Notes: a model not told the origin generated them from the letters alone. A stretch of 33,150 bases of DNA from Nemertoderma westbladi (GCA_032718475.1 JAUCBJ010002529.1:1-33150); one strand, 5' to 3'. Counted from the first letter of the stretch, positions 20,112-31,860 are shown. Translations and numbers: made by a program.

Positions 20112-23100
20112 ACGAAGATTAAAAAATAGGAGATTATTAGGTTAAATGTAAAGGGACATCCGTTAAAAATAGGAGATTATAGCTATAGGTCAAATGTAAA
20201 GGGACATCCGTTAAAAATAGGAGATTATAGGTTAAATGTAAAGGGACATACATCCATTAAAAATAGGAGATTATATGTTACATGTAAAGGGACATCGGTT
20301 AAAAATAGGAGATTATTAGGTTAAATTTATAGGGACATCCGTTAAAAATAGGAGATTATAGGTTAAATGTAAAGGGACATCCGTTAAAAATAGGAGATTA
20401 TAGGTTAAATTTAAAGGGACATCCGTTAAAAATAGGAGATTATAGGTTAAATGTAAAGGGACATCCGTTAAAAATAGGAGATTATAGGTTAAATGTAAAG
20501 GGACATCCGTTAAAAATAGGAGATTATAGGTTAAATGTAAAGGGACATCCGTTAAAAATAGGAGATTATAGGTTAAATGTAAAGGGACATACATCCATTA
20601 AAAATAGGAGATTATAGGTTACATGTAAAGGGACATCGGTTAAAAATAGGAGATTATTAGGTTAAATTTATAGGGAAATCCGTTAAAAATAGGAGATTAT
20701 AGGTTAAATGTAAAGGGACATCCGTTAAAAATAGGAGATTATAGGTTAAATGTAAAGGGACATCCGTTAAAAATAGGAGATTATAGGTTAAATGTAAAGG
20801 GACATCCGTTAAAAATAGGAGATTATAGGTTAAATGTAAAGGGACATCCGTTAAAAATAGGAGATTATAGGTTGAATGTAAAGGGACATCCGGTTAAAAA
20901 TAGGAGATTATAGGTTAAATGTAAAGGGACATCCGTTAAAAATAGGAGATTATAGGTTAAATGTAAAGGGACATCCGTTAAAAATAGGAGATTATATAGG
21001 TTAAATGTAAAGGGACATCCGTTAAAAATAGGAGATTATAGGTTAAATGTAAAGGGACTGGGACATCCGTTAAAAATCGGAGATTATAGGTTAAATGTAA
21101 AGGGACATCCGTTAAAAATAGGAGATTATAGGTTAAATGTAAAGGGACATCCGTTAAAAATAGGAGATTATAGGTTAAATGTAAAGGGACATCCGTTAAA
21201 AATAGGAGATTATAGGTTAAATGTAAAGGGACATCCGTTAAAAATAGGAGATTATAGGTTAAATGTAAAGGGACATTGTTTAAAAATAGGAGATTATATA
21301 AGTTAAATGTAAAGGGACATCCGTTAAAAATAGGAGATTATAGGTTAAATGTAAAGGGACATCCGTTAAAAATAGGAGATTATAGGTTAAATGTAAAGGG
21401 ACATCCGTTAAAAATAGGAGATTATATAGGTTAAATGTAAAGGGACATCCGTTAAAAATAGGAGATTATAGGTTAAATGTAAAGGGACATACGGTTAAAA
21501 ATAGGAGATTATAGGTTAAATGTAAAGGGACATCCAGATCCGTTAAAAATAGGAGATTATAGGTTAAATGTAAAGGGACATCCGTTTAAAATAGGAGATT
21601 ATAGGTTAAATGTAAAGGGACCTCGGTTAAAAATAGGAGATTATAGGTTAAATGTAAAGGGACATCCGTTAAAAATAGGAGATTATAGGATTAATGTAAA
21701 GGGACATCCGTTAAAAATAGGAGATTATAGGTTAAATGTAAAGGGACATTGGTTAGAAATAGGAGATTATAGGTTAAATGTAAAGGGACATCCGTTACAA
21801 AAATAGGAGATTATAGGTTAAATGTAAAGGGACATCCGTTAAAAATAGGAGATTATAGGTTAAATGTAAAGGGACATCCGTTAAAAATAGGAGATTATAG
21901 GTTAAATGTAAAGGGACATCCGTTAAAAATAGGAGATTATAGGTTAAATGTAAAGGGACATCCGTTACAAAAATAGGAGATTATAAGTTAAATGTAAAGG
22001 GACATTGGTTAGAAATAGGAGATTATAGGTTAAATGTAAAGGGACATCCGTTACAAAAATAGGAGATTATAGGTTAAATGTAAAGGGACATCCGTTAAAA
22101 ATAGGAGATTATAGGTTAAATGTAAAGGGACATCCGTTAAAAATAGGAGATTATAGGTTAAATGTAAAGGGACATCCGTTAAAAATAGGAGATTATAGGT
22201 TAAATGTAAAGGGACATCCGTTAAAAATAGGAGATTATAGGTTAAATGTAAAGGGACATCCGTTACAAAAATAGGAGATTATAGGTTAAATGTAAAGGGA
22301 CATCCGTTAAAAATAGGAGATTATAGGTTAAATGTAAAGGGACATCCGTTAAAAATAGGAGATTATAGGTTAAATGTAAAGGGACATCCGTTACAAAAAT
22401 AGGAGATTATAGGTTAAATGTAAAGGGACATCCGTTAAAAATAGGAGATTATAGGTTAAATGTAAAGGGACATCCGTTAAAAATAGGAGATTATAGGTTA
22501 AATGTAAAGGGACATTGGTTAGAAATAGGAGATTATAGGTTAAATGTAAAGGGACATCCGTTACAAAAATAGGAGATTATAGGTTAAATGTAAAGGGACA
22601 TCCGTTAAAAATAGGAGATTATAGGTTAAATGTAAAGGGACATCCGTTAAAAATAGGAGATTATAGGTTAAATGTAAAGGGACATCCGTTAAAAATAGGA
22701 GATTATAGGTTAAATGTAAAGGGACATCCGTTAAAAATAGGAGATTATAGGTTAAATGTAAAGGGACATCCGTTAAAAATAGGAGATTATAGGTTAAATG
22801 TAAAGGGACATCCGTTAAAAATAGGAGATTATAGGTTAAATGTAAAGGGACATCCGTTAAAAATAGGAGATAATAGGTTAAATGTAAAGGGACATCCATT
22901 AAAAATAGGAGATTATAGGTTAAATGTAAAGGGACATCGGTTAAAAATAGGAGATTATTAAGTTAAATTTATAGGGACATCCGTTAAAAATAGGAGATTA
23001 TAGGTTAAATGTAAAGGGACATCCGTTAAAAATAGGAGATTATAGGTAAAATGTAAAGGGACATCCGTTAAAATAGGAGATTATAGGTTAAATGTAAAGG

Positions 23101-25883
23101 GACATCCGTTAAAAATAGGAGATTATAGTTTAAATGTAAAGGGACATCCGTTAAAAATTGAAGATTATCTAGGTTAAATGTAAAGGGACATCCGTTAAAA
23201 ATAGGAGATTATAGGTTAAATGTAAAGGGACATCCGTTAAAAATAGGAGATCATAGGTTAAATGTAAAGGGAGATCCGGTTAAAAATAGGAGATTTTAGG
23301 TTAAATGTAAAGGGACATCCGGTTAAAAATAGGAGATTTTAGGTTAAATGTAAAGGGACATCCGTTAAAAATAGGAGATTATAGGTTAAATATAAAGGGA
23401 CATCCGTTAAAAATTGGAGATTATATTAAATTAAAGGGACATCCGTTAAAAATATGAGACTATTAGGTTAAATGTAAAGGGACATCCGTTAAAAATAGGA
23501 GATTATAGGTTAAATGTAAAGGGACATCCGTTAAAAATAGGAGATTATAGGTTAAATGTAAAGGGACATCCGGTTAAAAATAGGAGATTTTAGGTTAAAT
23601 GTAAAGGGACATCCGTTAAAAATAGGAGATTATAGGTTAAATATAAAGGGACATCCGTTAAAAATTGGAGATTATATTAAATTAAAGGGACATCCGTTAA
23701 AAATATGAGACTATTAGGTTAAATGTAAAGGGACATCCGGTTAAAAATAGGAGATTATAGGTTAAATTTAAAGGGACATCCATTAAAAATAGGAGATTAT
23801 AGGTTAAATTTAAAGGGACATCCATTAAAAATAGGAGATTATAGGTTAAATTTAAAGGGATATCCATTAAAAATAGGAGATTATAGGTTAAATTTAAAGG
23901 GACATCCATTAAAAATAGGAGATTATAGGTTAAATTTAAAGGGACATCCATTAAAAATAGTAGATTATAGGTTAAATTTAAAGGGACATCCATTAAAAAT
24001 AGTAGATTATAGGTTAAATGTAAAGGGACATCCGTTAAAAATTGGAGATTATATTAAATTAAAGGGACATCCGTTAAAAATATGAGACTATTAGGTTAAA
24101 TGTAAAGGGACATCCGGTTAAAAATAGGAGATTATAGGTTAAATTTAAAGGGACATCCATTAAAAATAGGAGATTATAGGTTAAATTTAAAGGGACATCC
24201 ATTAAAAATAGGAGATTATAGGTTAAATTTAAAGGGTCATCCATTAAAAATAGGAGATTATAGGTTAAATTTAAAGGGACATCCATTAAAAATAGGAGAT
24301 TATAGGTTAAATTTAAAGGGACATCCATTAAAAATAGGAGATTATAGGTTAAATGTAAAGGGACATCCGTTAAAAATAGGAGATTATAGGTTAAATGTAA
24401 AGGGACATCCGTTAAAAATAGGAGATTATAGGTTAAATGAAAAAGGGACATCCGTTAAAAATAGGAGATTATAGGTTAAATGTAAAGGGACATCCGTTAA
24501 AAATAGGAGATTATAGGTTAAATGTAAAGGGACATCCGTTACAAAAATAGGAGATTATAGGTTAAATGTAAAGGGACATCCGTTAAAAATAGGAGATTAT
24601 AGGTTAAATGTAAAGGGACATCCGTTAAAAATAGGAGATTATAGGTTAAATGTAAAGGGACATCCGTTAAAAATAGGAGATTATAGGTTAAATGTAAAGG
24701 GACATCCGTTAAAAATAGGAGATTATAGGTTAAATGTAAAGGGACATCCGTTAAAAATAGGAGATTATAGGTTAAATGTAAAGGGACATCCGTTAAAAAT
24801 TGGAGATTATAGGTTAAATGTAAAGGGACATCCGTTAAAAATAGGAGATTATAGGTTAAATGTAAAGGGACATCCGTTACAAAAATAGGAGATTATAGGT
24901 TAAATGTAAAGGGACCTCGGTTAAAAATAGGAGATCATAGGTTAAATGTAAAGGGACATCCGTTAAAAATAGGAGATTATAGGTTAAATGTAAAGGGACA
25001 TCCGTTAAAAATAGGAGATTATAGGTTAAATGTAAAGGGACATACATCCATTAAAAATAGGAGATTATATGTTACATGTAAAGGGACATCGGTTAAAAAT
25101 AGGAGATTATAGGTTAAATGTAAAGGGACATCCGTTAAAAATAGGAGATTATAGGTTAAATGTAAAGGGACATCCGTTAAAAATAGGAGATTATAGGTTA
25201 AATATAAAGGGACATCCGTTAAAAATAGGAGATTATAGGTTAAATGTAAAGGGACATCCGTTAAAAATTGGAGATTATAGGTTAAATGTAAAGGGACATC
25301 CGTTAAAAATAGGAGATTATAGGTTAAATGTAAAGGGACATCCGTTACAAAAATAGGAGATTATAGGTTAAATGTAAAGGGACATCCGTTAATAATAGGA
25401 TATTATAGGTTAAATGTAAAGGGACATCCGTTAAAAATTGAAGATTATAGGTTAAATGTAAAGGGACATCCGTTAAAAATAGGATATTATAGGTTAAATG
25501 TAAAGGGACATCCGTTAAAAATAGGAGATTATAGGTTAAATGTAAAGGGACATCCGTTAAAAATAGGAGATTATAGGTTAAATGTAAAGGGACATCCGTT
25601 AAAAATAGGAGATTATAGGTTAAATGTAAAGGGACATCCGTTAAAAATAGGATATTATAGGTTAAATGTAAAGGGACATCCGTTAAAAATAGGATATTAT
25701 AGGTTAAATGTAAAGGGACATCCGTTAAAAATTGAAGATTATCTAGGTTAAATGTAAAGGGACATCCGTTAAAAATAGGAGATTATAGGTTAAATGTAAA
25801 GGGACATCCGTTAAAAATAGGAGATCATAGGTTAAATGTAAAGGGAGATCCGTTAAAAATAGGAGATTATAGGTTAAATGTAA
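20112..25883. repeat. 42-bp tandem array filling an ORP9 intron, about 137 units
   Basis: The unit is 42 bp and reads (plus strand) AAAAATAGGAGATTATAGG, then TTAAATGTAAAGGGACATCC and GTT. About 137 units lie head to tail from just outside the acceptor at 20108 to the foldback insertion at 25884. One further diverged unit lies on the far side (26914-26950), next to the donor at 26956. Variants include TTACAAAAA, CATTGGTTAGAAA, CATACATCCATT, and TTTAAAGGGACATCCATT blocks (23765-24350). Segment-sized duplications are evident: the stretch around 23400-23700 recurs near 24030-24110. Since 42 is a multiple of three, frames repeat a 14-residue motif; these are not genes. Confidence 0.97.
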
Positions 25884-26913
25884 GGTAATGGTGAAAAATA
25901 TTGAGACTTGAAAAATATCGAGACTTGAAAAATATCGAGAGTAAAAATAACGAGAGTAAAAATATCGAGAGTTGAAAATTAACGTGATTAAAAAATATCG
26001 AGAGTAAAAATATCGAGAGTAAAAATATCGAGTGTTGAAAAATATCGAGTGTTGAAAAATATCGAGTGTTGAAAAATATCGAGAGTAAAAATATCGAGTG
26101 TTGAAAAATATCGAGTGTTGAAAAATATCGAGAGTAAAAATATTGCATTTTGCTTGATCATTTTATTTAGAATTATGGAACAATATTGCAGTGCATTGGT
26201 TTCAACAGTGCAAGTGATGTATTACACCTTGGGTACCCATTTACCAGATTTATTATACTAGCTAGTTTTTGCTATTTTTTTAATAAATATTATAAAAGAA
26301 GTGCTAGCTATAAATTTTGATAAATATTATAAATATTGTTAAATCTTATACTGTATTAGAACACGTACTGTATAAGCTACCAAATGTTGATAAATATTGT
26401 TGTTCTAGAACATTTATAGTAAAAAAAAATTATCATACAACCCTTATTTAAAAAAATTGTTACTATCGATATTTTTACTCTCAATATTTTTCAACACTCG
26501 ATATTTTTACTCTCGATATTTTTCAACACTCGATATTTTTACTCTCGATATTTTTCAACACTCGATATTTTTACTCTCGATATTTTTCAACACTCTATAT
26601 TTTTCAACACTCGATATTTTTACTCTCGATATTTTTCAACACTCGATATTTTTACTCTCGATATTTTTACTCTCGATATTTTTCAACACTCGATATTTTT
26701 ACTCTCAATATTTTTCAACACTCGATATTTTTCAACACTCGATATTTTTCAACACTCGATATTTTTACTCTCGATATTTTTACCCTCGATATTTTTACTC
26801 TCGATATTTTTTGAACTCTCGATATTATCGTTATTTTTCAACATTTTCGTTATTTTTACTCGCGTTATTTTTACTCTCGATATTTTTCATGTCTCGATAT
26901 TTTTCAATATAAC
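25884..26913. mobile_element. Foldback element inserted in the 42-bp array
   Basis: The left arm (25884-26145) is built from AAATATCGAGAGTAAA and AAATATCGAGTGTTGAA units. The right arm (26461-26913) is the reverse complement of the same units (CTCGATATTTTTACTC, CTCGATATTTTTCAACA). A ~315-bp unrelated AT-rich loop lies between them. The outer ends match when reversed: GGTAATGGTGAAAAATAT against GTTATATTGAAAAATAT. The word TAAATGTAA flanks both sides (25875-25883 and 26914-26922). A 42-bp unit is broken at that word on the left and resumes at it on the right, which is what a 9-bp target-site duplication would produce. The structure resembles foldback or Galileo-type elements. No transposase is present. 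Confidence 0.85.
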
Positions 26914-26956
26914 TAAATGTAAAGTGACATCGGTTAAAAATACGAAATAAACTTAC

Positions 26957-27116
26957 CCAACAAACAAATCCGCGTGAGCAAAGAAATCAGCGTACATTTC
27001 TAATAAAGAGCGGCGTTCTAGAATAAAGGTTGGCAAGACGACCCTAGTGAGATCCATGCCGAGTCTCACCTGGGACAGCAGGTGTGTAATCAGATTTCTA
27101 TGTTTTTCAACATTGG
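26957..27116 (-). CDS. OSBPL9: ORP9-like gene, internal exon 2 (start of the ORD)
   Basis: This exon encodes the N-terminal lid region of the oxysterol-binding-related domain. Seen: acceptor TTCTTTGCAG|CC and donor GG|GTAAGT bound a 160-nt exon that reads [33 protein letters not shown] and [19 protein letters not shown]. These match the ORP9 segment as I remember it almost residue for residue, and better than ORP10/11. In the family, the LPTFILE...RSLLE...ADF stretch contributes to the lid and the start of the beta-barrel that holds sterol, PS or PI4P. ORP9 acts at ER-trans-Golgi contacts. The exon ends after GTT GG; the next exon supplies A, giving G-I-A-Q. Only about 30 bp downstream of the donor the intron already consists of a degenerate 42-bp repeat unit. 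Confidence 0.93.
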
Positions 27117-27612
27117 CTGCAAAGAATACAATATACGAATAATAATAATAAATAAACGTAAACGATAATGTTAAAAAATTAAATTGTTTATCTTTATAAA
27201 GAAAGGTATCATATACGCAGATTAACTAAAATTAAATAAATAAATTACCGGTATAATATATAATTTTTCTATAATAGATCATTTCATTAATAAATTTATA
27301 AGACACATGCAGTTCACACCAATCGTTTCGTATGTTACAATTTTGTAAAAAAACTACATTTCGTTAAAAAAAACTTCACCGTGTTTCAATCGTCGTATAT
27401 GGATAGTTGATATCCGCTAACTTACTTAGGATCGTCTGTGTAACACACAGACAGTGAGAATTTATACAGACGTGAGTAATCTGTGCACCTGAGCTGCCAC
27501 AACCTGTTGCGAACGCAGTCAGGCGGCGCAAAGCCGCCGCACCAAGATATATACGTCGATTATAACTTTTAAGTATATTAGATAATTAAATTAGCCATAA
27601 AGTCGCTCATAC
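27117..27612. other. Short ordinary ORP9 intron
   Basis: This is a 496-bp AT-rich intron between the exons ending at 27613 and starting at 27116 (minus strand). It has consensus ends (G|GTATGAG, TTTGCAG|C) and no tandem array. A GC-rich hairpin (GGCGGC, loop GCAAA, GCCGCC) lies at about 27512-27529. It is the only intron in the visible gene without a repeat or transposon. Confidence 0.75.
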
Positions 27613-27824
27613 CGTCTGTTTCCATGTCGTTGGCGAACAACTCCTCGTCCGTGTACTCCCTGTACTGGTTCGCTTGAACAGCTGTTTCGCCTTGCGACCA
27701 CATCGACGTGGTTTCCTCCAGTTTAAGCTCATCGTTAATGTCAACCATCCCAACTCCGACGAGTTCCGCAGTCGATGAACCATCCTGCGTCGCGGCAGCA
27801 GCTGGCACCGACGTGTTCCCGTTG
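27613..27824 (-). CDS. OSBPL9: ORP9-like gene, internal exon 1 of 5 seen (acidic linker)
   Basis: This exon encodes about 70 residues of the linker ahead of the lipid-transfer domain of an ORP9-type oxysterol-binding-related protein. Seen: on the minus strand a TTTTTAG acceptor precedes CAACGGG, and a donor G|GTATGAG ends the exon inside a stretch reading EELFANDMETD. The reading frame is open throughout and rich in E, D, T and S. The exon enters in phase 2 and leaves after one base of a codon; that base joins the CC at the start of the next exon to give A-N-V-E-K-H-R. The frame would otherwise hit a stop about 35 nt past the donor. Known of the family: ORP9 has an acidic, poorly conserved linker just before the VEEHK-like segment. 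Identity therefore rests on the join to the next exon, not on this exon's own residues. No FFAT motif is visible here. Confidence 0.65.
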
Positions 27825-28254
27825 CTAAAAAGTCATTATTAAATTCCCCATAGAAGAGTTTTTTACTACTATATTGTAGCTATATAGTGAATATGTGATG
27901 GGAACAAGTTCGGTTTGAAAACACACACAAGCCACCCCCACCACATATAGTTAGGGACATTATGTAATACCTATACATTTCGTAGCAATTCAAACATTGA
28001 CAAAATATTCCAGAACATGGTGTATTTATTAAATAAAATAAATGGCCAGCAGCGGGAAAAAAATCAGGCAATTCCTAAATCTCAACTATTGCCCAATACT
28101 AACACATGACAAACGCCGAGCTCTATGGAACAATACCACCTGTAGCAACCACCCTCCGTGAGGAAGAGGAGGGCTGGAATTGAAACTATCCGTTTCAAAT
28201 AGTTTTTATAAACAACAATAACAATTGTATTTAATTAATTCTATTTAATTATAT
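27825..28254. other. Unassigned flank upstream of the first visible ORP9 exon
   Basis: The sequence is mixed to AT-rich and has no recognisable exon on either strand. TTCAATTCCAG followed by CCCTCCTCTTCCTC (minus strand, near 28170-28195) looks like a possible acceptor with a serine-rich start. It is too short and lacks a matching conserved segment, so I do not call an exon. Confidence 0.35.
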
Positions 28255-28981
28255 GGCTAGAGTTCCGCCCGTGCCAACATTTTCAGTTTGCTCTAAAAAT
28301 AATGTGTATAGTTTACTAGCTACTACTTTTAATGTTAGTGTGAAGTATTCTAGGATATTTCGAATTATTTTTTTGTTAAATAGGCCTAATGTTATAGAAC
28401 ATATTATTTTTTGTTCTAGAACATTTTTAAAAATTATATTTTTTTGTTTTTTTAACACTTTTTTTGTATAATTAACATATATATCTAGTAATTTTTTGTA
28501 CTCAAGTAATAATTTATAATTATAGCTAGTAAAATTAGATGTCGATGATTGACTATTGATGTCATTCTGTATTCCAATTATTTTTTAAATTAAACAATCA
28601 TTATAATAATTTTTTTTAAAAGAACAAATATTCTAGAATTTTTTTATCGAATTAGTTAATAAAAATGTTCTAGAAAATTTGGTACAAGTTCTAGAACATT
28701 TAATAAATGTTCTAGAACTATTATCAATAAAAAACAGGCAAAACAGGCAAAATAGCACAAAAAATAATAAAATTTAACAATTTTATTAACAATTTTCTTC
28801 TTAAAAGAAAATTATTTTCTCGAAAATTCATAATTAAAATGTTGTAGAACTTTTTATCAAAGTTCTAAAACACTCAATATACGTTCAAGAACATTTATCA
28901 AAAAAAAAAAAACTGACAAAAAAGCATGAAAATTTGTTTTAAAAAAGCAACGAAAATGTTGGCATGGGCGGAACTGTTCCC
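28255..28981. mobile_element. Inverted-repeat element with 8-bp target duplication (727 bp)
   Basis: The left end, GGCTAGAGTTCCGCCCGTGC then CAACATTTTC, is matched by the reversed right end, GGGAACAGTTCCGCCCATGC then CAACATTTTC (4 mismatches in 30). AATTATAT lies directly outside both ends (28247-28254 and 28982-28989), a perfect 8-bp target-site duplication. Eight-bp duplications are typical of hAT and P-type elements. The interior is AT-rich with several GTTCTAGAAC palindromes and no transposase, so this is a non-autonomous copy. Confidence 0.9.
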
Positions 28982-28989
28982 AATTATAT

Positions 28990-29833
28990 TATCTTGATAA
29001 AGTCAACATTTTATATAATGGAGCCAACACGATTAAATTCAAAAAAAATTCCTAGAACAGCAGAAAAAAATAATTCAAACAAAGAAATTATCAATAGATG
29101 TGACACAGGCTGAATTGTATCGTCTCAACCAATAGCAATTAATTTATTGGCGTAATAAAATACTAATTATTGACAAGCTTTGGGAACGTTGCGGTACTTA
29201 CGAATGTATGACGTCTTCTAATCTTTTACTCCTGACAAATATTCTCAAGAAAAAACGTCTAATCATATTATTCGCATTCCATTGAAAAAATGAAGTTTGG
29301 GAATGTGGGGAAAGTACCAGTTAAATAACTGGGAGCAAATCTTGGGATAGGAGTAGCGCCCACCCCTACCCTCGGATAGCAGCTATCGAAAGAGGAGCCT
29401 TCGGGTCGCCTCCGGCTTCGGCCGACTGTTTGCTTGCTTTTTACAGCTAGTATTTTTTAATGTCCCCAATTAAAGCTACTTTTTTATGAGTTATGGCGCA
29501 AAATGACCGAAAAAACATTAAAAGAAAGTAGATATCTGTCTGCCAATCTGTCGGCTAGAGTTCCCCTGTCTATCAAAATTTAAGACAGATAGACAGATAA
29601 CTGACAGACGGACAGGCTAGATTCCACCAAATTTTTAAAGTGACTTCGGAAATGAAATCAGCGACCCCGAAAACCCCCTAAACATAATTTCAGCTCGGTG
29701 GTGTGCTTCCTACAGGAATAGTTATGAGTCGATACAACAATGGTCCTCGATAAAATAGTAGATTAAAAAAAGATTATTTTCTAGAAATAGATTAAAAAAT
29801 ATTATTTAAAATGAATTTTTTTTACAAGCTAAT
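28990..29833. other. AT-rich intergenic or intronic sequence with a dispersed repeat
   Basis: No gene is recognised. About 29525-29700 is a diverged single copy of the GACAGA/GGAAATGAAAT repeat seen in array form at 17.5-18.1 kb. A short GC-rich island with GCCTTCGGGTCGCC and GGCTTCGGCCGA hairpin-like words lies at 29397-29430. Confidence 0.45.
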
Positions 29834-29841
29834 GAAGAAAA

Positions 29842-30159
29842 GGTACTATTTCGTTATATCGACACCCCTGACCAATTTTTTTTACCTGTGTTTTTGGTGT
29901 TTTTTAATGATTTTTTTTTATATTGGTGAATGTTATAGAACATTAGTAGTTCATCTAGTAGAACATTAGTTTTTTATGGTAGCTAAGCTAACGCTAAACC
30001 TAACTTATTTTTTATTTCCAAAAAACTCTAGCTACCACAAAAAAAAGATATCTACTAATGTTCTAGAACATTCATTAGTATCAAAAAAACACTAAAAACA
30101 CACAAAAATTGACAAGTAAAAAAAAATAGCTGGGGGTGTTGACATGACGAAGTAGTACC
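29842..30159. mobile_element. Foldback MITE with 8-bp target duplication (318 bp)
   Basis: The left end, GGTACTATTTCGTTATATCG then ACACCCC, pairs with the reversed right end, GGTACTACTTCGTCATGTCA then ACACCCC. Pairing continues inward through T-rich arms to GAATGTTATAGAACATTAGT and its reverse complement near 30050, so almost the whole element can fold on itself. GAAGAAAA flanks both ends (29834-29841 and 30160-30167), a perfect 8-bp target duplication as in hAT-type elements. There is no coding capacity. Confidence 0.92.
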
Positions 30160-30350
30160 GAAGAAAACTAGCTAACACAAAATCATCTTACTGCCAGAAG
30201 GTCAATATTTTCTCCAATAATAGTCATTTTCACATTTTAAAAGAGGGTACATACATGGGTCATAATATGGTAATGCCCGCTTTCCAATGTTTTAGAAAGT
30301 CGACCTCGACACTCACAAACATATACAAATAACTAATAAAGTAATGCACA

Positions 30351-30485
30351 ACTCAGTTAGAGACCTGACTCAGATGACAATTAATATTATACATTAAACT
30401 AACTGTAAACTAACTGATCTAATGTTAAATTTATTTGGTTTAAGTGAGTGTTTTGTCATCTCAGAAAGGCATCTAACTCCCAAAA
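30351..30485. repeat. Imperfect inverted repeat (possible small MITE)
   Basis: AGTTAGAGACCTGACTCAGA then TGACA near 30355 pairs with the reverse complement of TGTCATCTCAGAAAGGCATC then TAACT ending near 30479. The central ~70 bp are AT-rich. I see no clear target duplication, so this may be a decayed element or a chance hairpin. Confidence 0.5.
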
Positions 30486-30489
30486 CACG

Positions 30490-31860
30490 ATGACGTATTG
30501 TAGAACAAATGAAAAGCATTCCCAGTTTAATAGTTGTAGTTACGAATTATATGAATAGAATAAATAATAATCCTTCGCATTGATATATATTACAATTATA
30601 TTACAATCCGTCATGACAATGACACATTGTAAATTAATTAATTAGGTGATAACAATATCAAACACCACCCAATCGTGTAACTGAATCGAACTCAAGTATT
30701 GTAAAGATAATTAGCTAACATGTTACATTTTACTATTCTATTTCATAATAAAATATCTACAATTCTCGAATATTTTAATGGAGGTTTACTTGTCAACAGC
30801 ATGGGGTCTGATGTATATTTTAGAAACTGAGTTAATATTGAAGTCATTGATTTTTTATATTTTATGACATCCTTAAGTTACTTTTGGTCATTACCACGAG
30901 GCTTTTCATTAAAATACAAACAGTTCAATTTATTTTGTAACACTAAATTCGTTCTATCTTTTATTAAATAATTGAGCAACAAAAAGTGCTAATTTATGAA
31001 TAAAATTGCGTAATACATTGGAAAAAAAACGTAGAAACATTTTTTTTTCAAATCTTTTTCAATTTTCTCTACCCTTTACTAACCTCACTGCCGCTAGGTA
31101 AATAAAATGCCTCGAGAATAGTGAAAAAATGTCTTTTTTTCCCATTTAATAAATAATTATTAAGGTTAAATTTATTAATAATTACCAACGTAATTACTGA
31201 TCTACAATAAATAACGCAAAATCAACAGAATAAACTTCTAAATCATTAATTGGATGAACCTTTTAGGCATTTATGGAAGATTGCTTTGATAATAATTACT
31301 ATATTGTCCGCAAATGCGGACAATAAAGGGAAATTTAAAGAAACTATTAAATACTAAATAATTACTAATAAAAAATATAGGTGTACATTTAATATAATTA
31401 TAAACATTAAGATCCCCCCCACCACATTTTGGAAATATATCAAACAACCCCATTAATCACTTGTGCATACATTTTTACATTTGCGAAAAAATTTATATTT
31501 GTTTGTAAGTAATTTGGTCTATTAAATTTAGTCATTATTTTGCAAATAATTTGCAATATGACGTATTGATCACAGTCTACTATACATTACAATAACGGTA
31601 CGATTTAGCTAAACAATTGATGTATTGATATTGATCTGCTGACTGACTTTATGTTACAGTATTGTTATAGTCGTCACGGGAGTGCATTCCGGTTGCCTTC
31701 ATTAGTTTATTGCGTCTGTTGGAACATCTGTTGCCTGTCTTCCATTGTTCAGTATTGACAGACAATTAAGCTGATACTTTGTAGACAGTAATGACACGAA
31801 GTGGCTGTTCACGTCTCCAATCGAAATAATTATAAGCAAAATATAAGCAGATGTCCCATA
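30490..31860. other. AT-rich sequence without a recognised gene
   Basis: No convincing exon or RNA gene is visible on either strand. The main structure is a perfect 22-bp hairpin, ATTGTCCGC-AAAT-GCGGACAAT, at about 31302-31323. The segment 31680-31770 is somewhat more GC-rich and has one open minus-strand frame of about 35 codons with no splice sites or family resemblance. Confidence 0.4.

Noticed and set aside
20316-25356. Frames with 14-residue repeats (DVPLHLTYNLLFL; VKGHPLKIGDYRLN)
   Set aside because: 42 bp is a multiple of three, so any stop-free frame repeats automatically. The frames break at every unit variant and lie within an intron bounded by phase-matched exons.
25867-26912. Frames made of (S/R)YFSTLDIF-type repeats
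   Set aside because: They are the two strands of the inverted foldback arms; the same pseudo-protein appears on both sides in opposite orientation, which shows repeat origin.
28165-28200. Possible small ORP9 linker exon (TTCCAG then CCCTCCTCTTCC on the minus strand)
   Set aside because: The exon would be about 34 nt, its phase and sequence cannot be tied to the exon at 27824, and no conserved residues are present.
31640-31770. Minus-strand open stretch of about 35 codons in a GC-richer patch
   Set aside because: No acceptor AG is in position, no ORP9-like linker or FFAT sequence is present, and it is too short to distinguish from chance.
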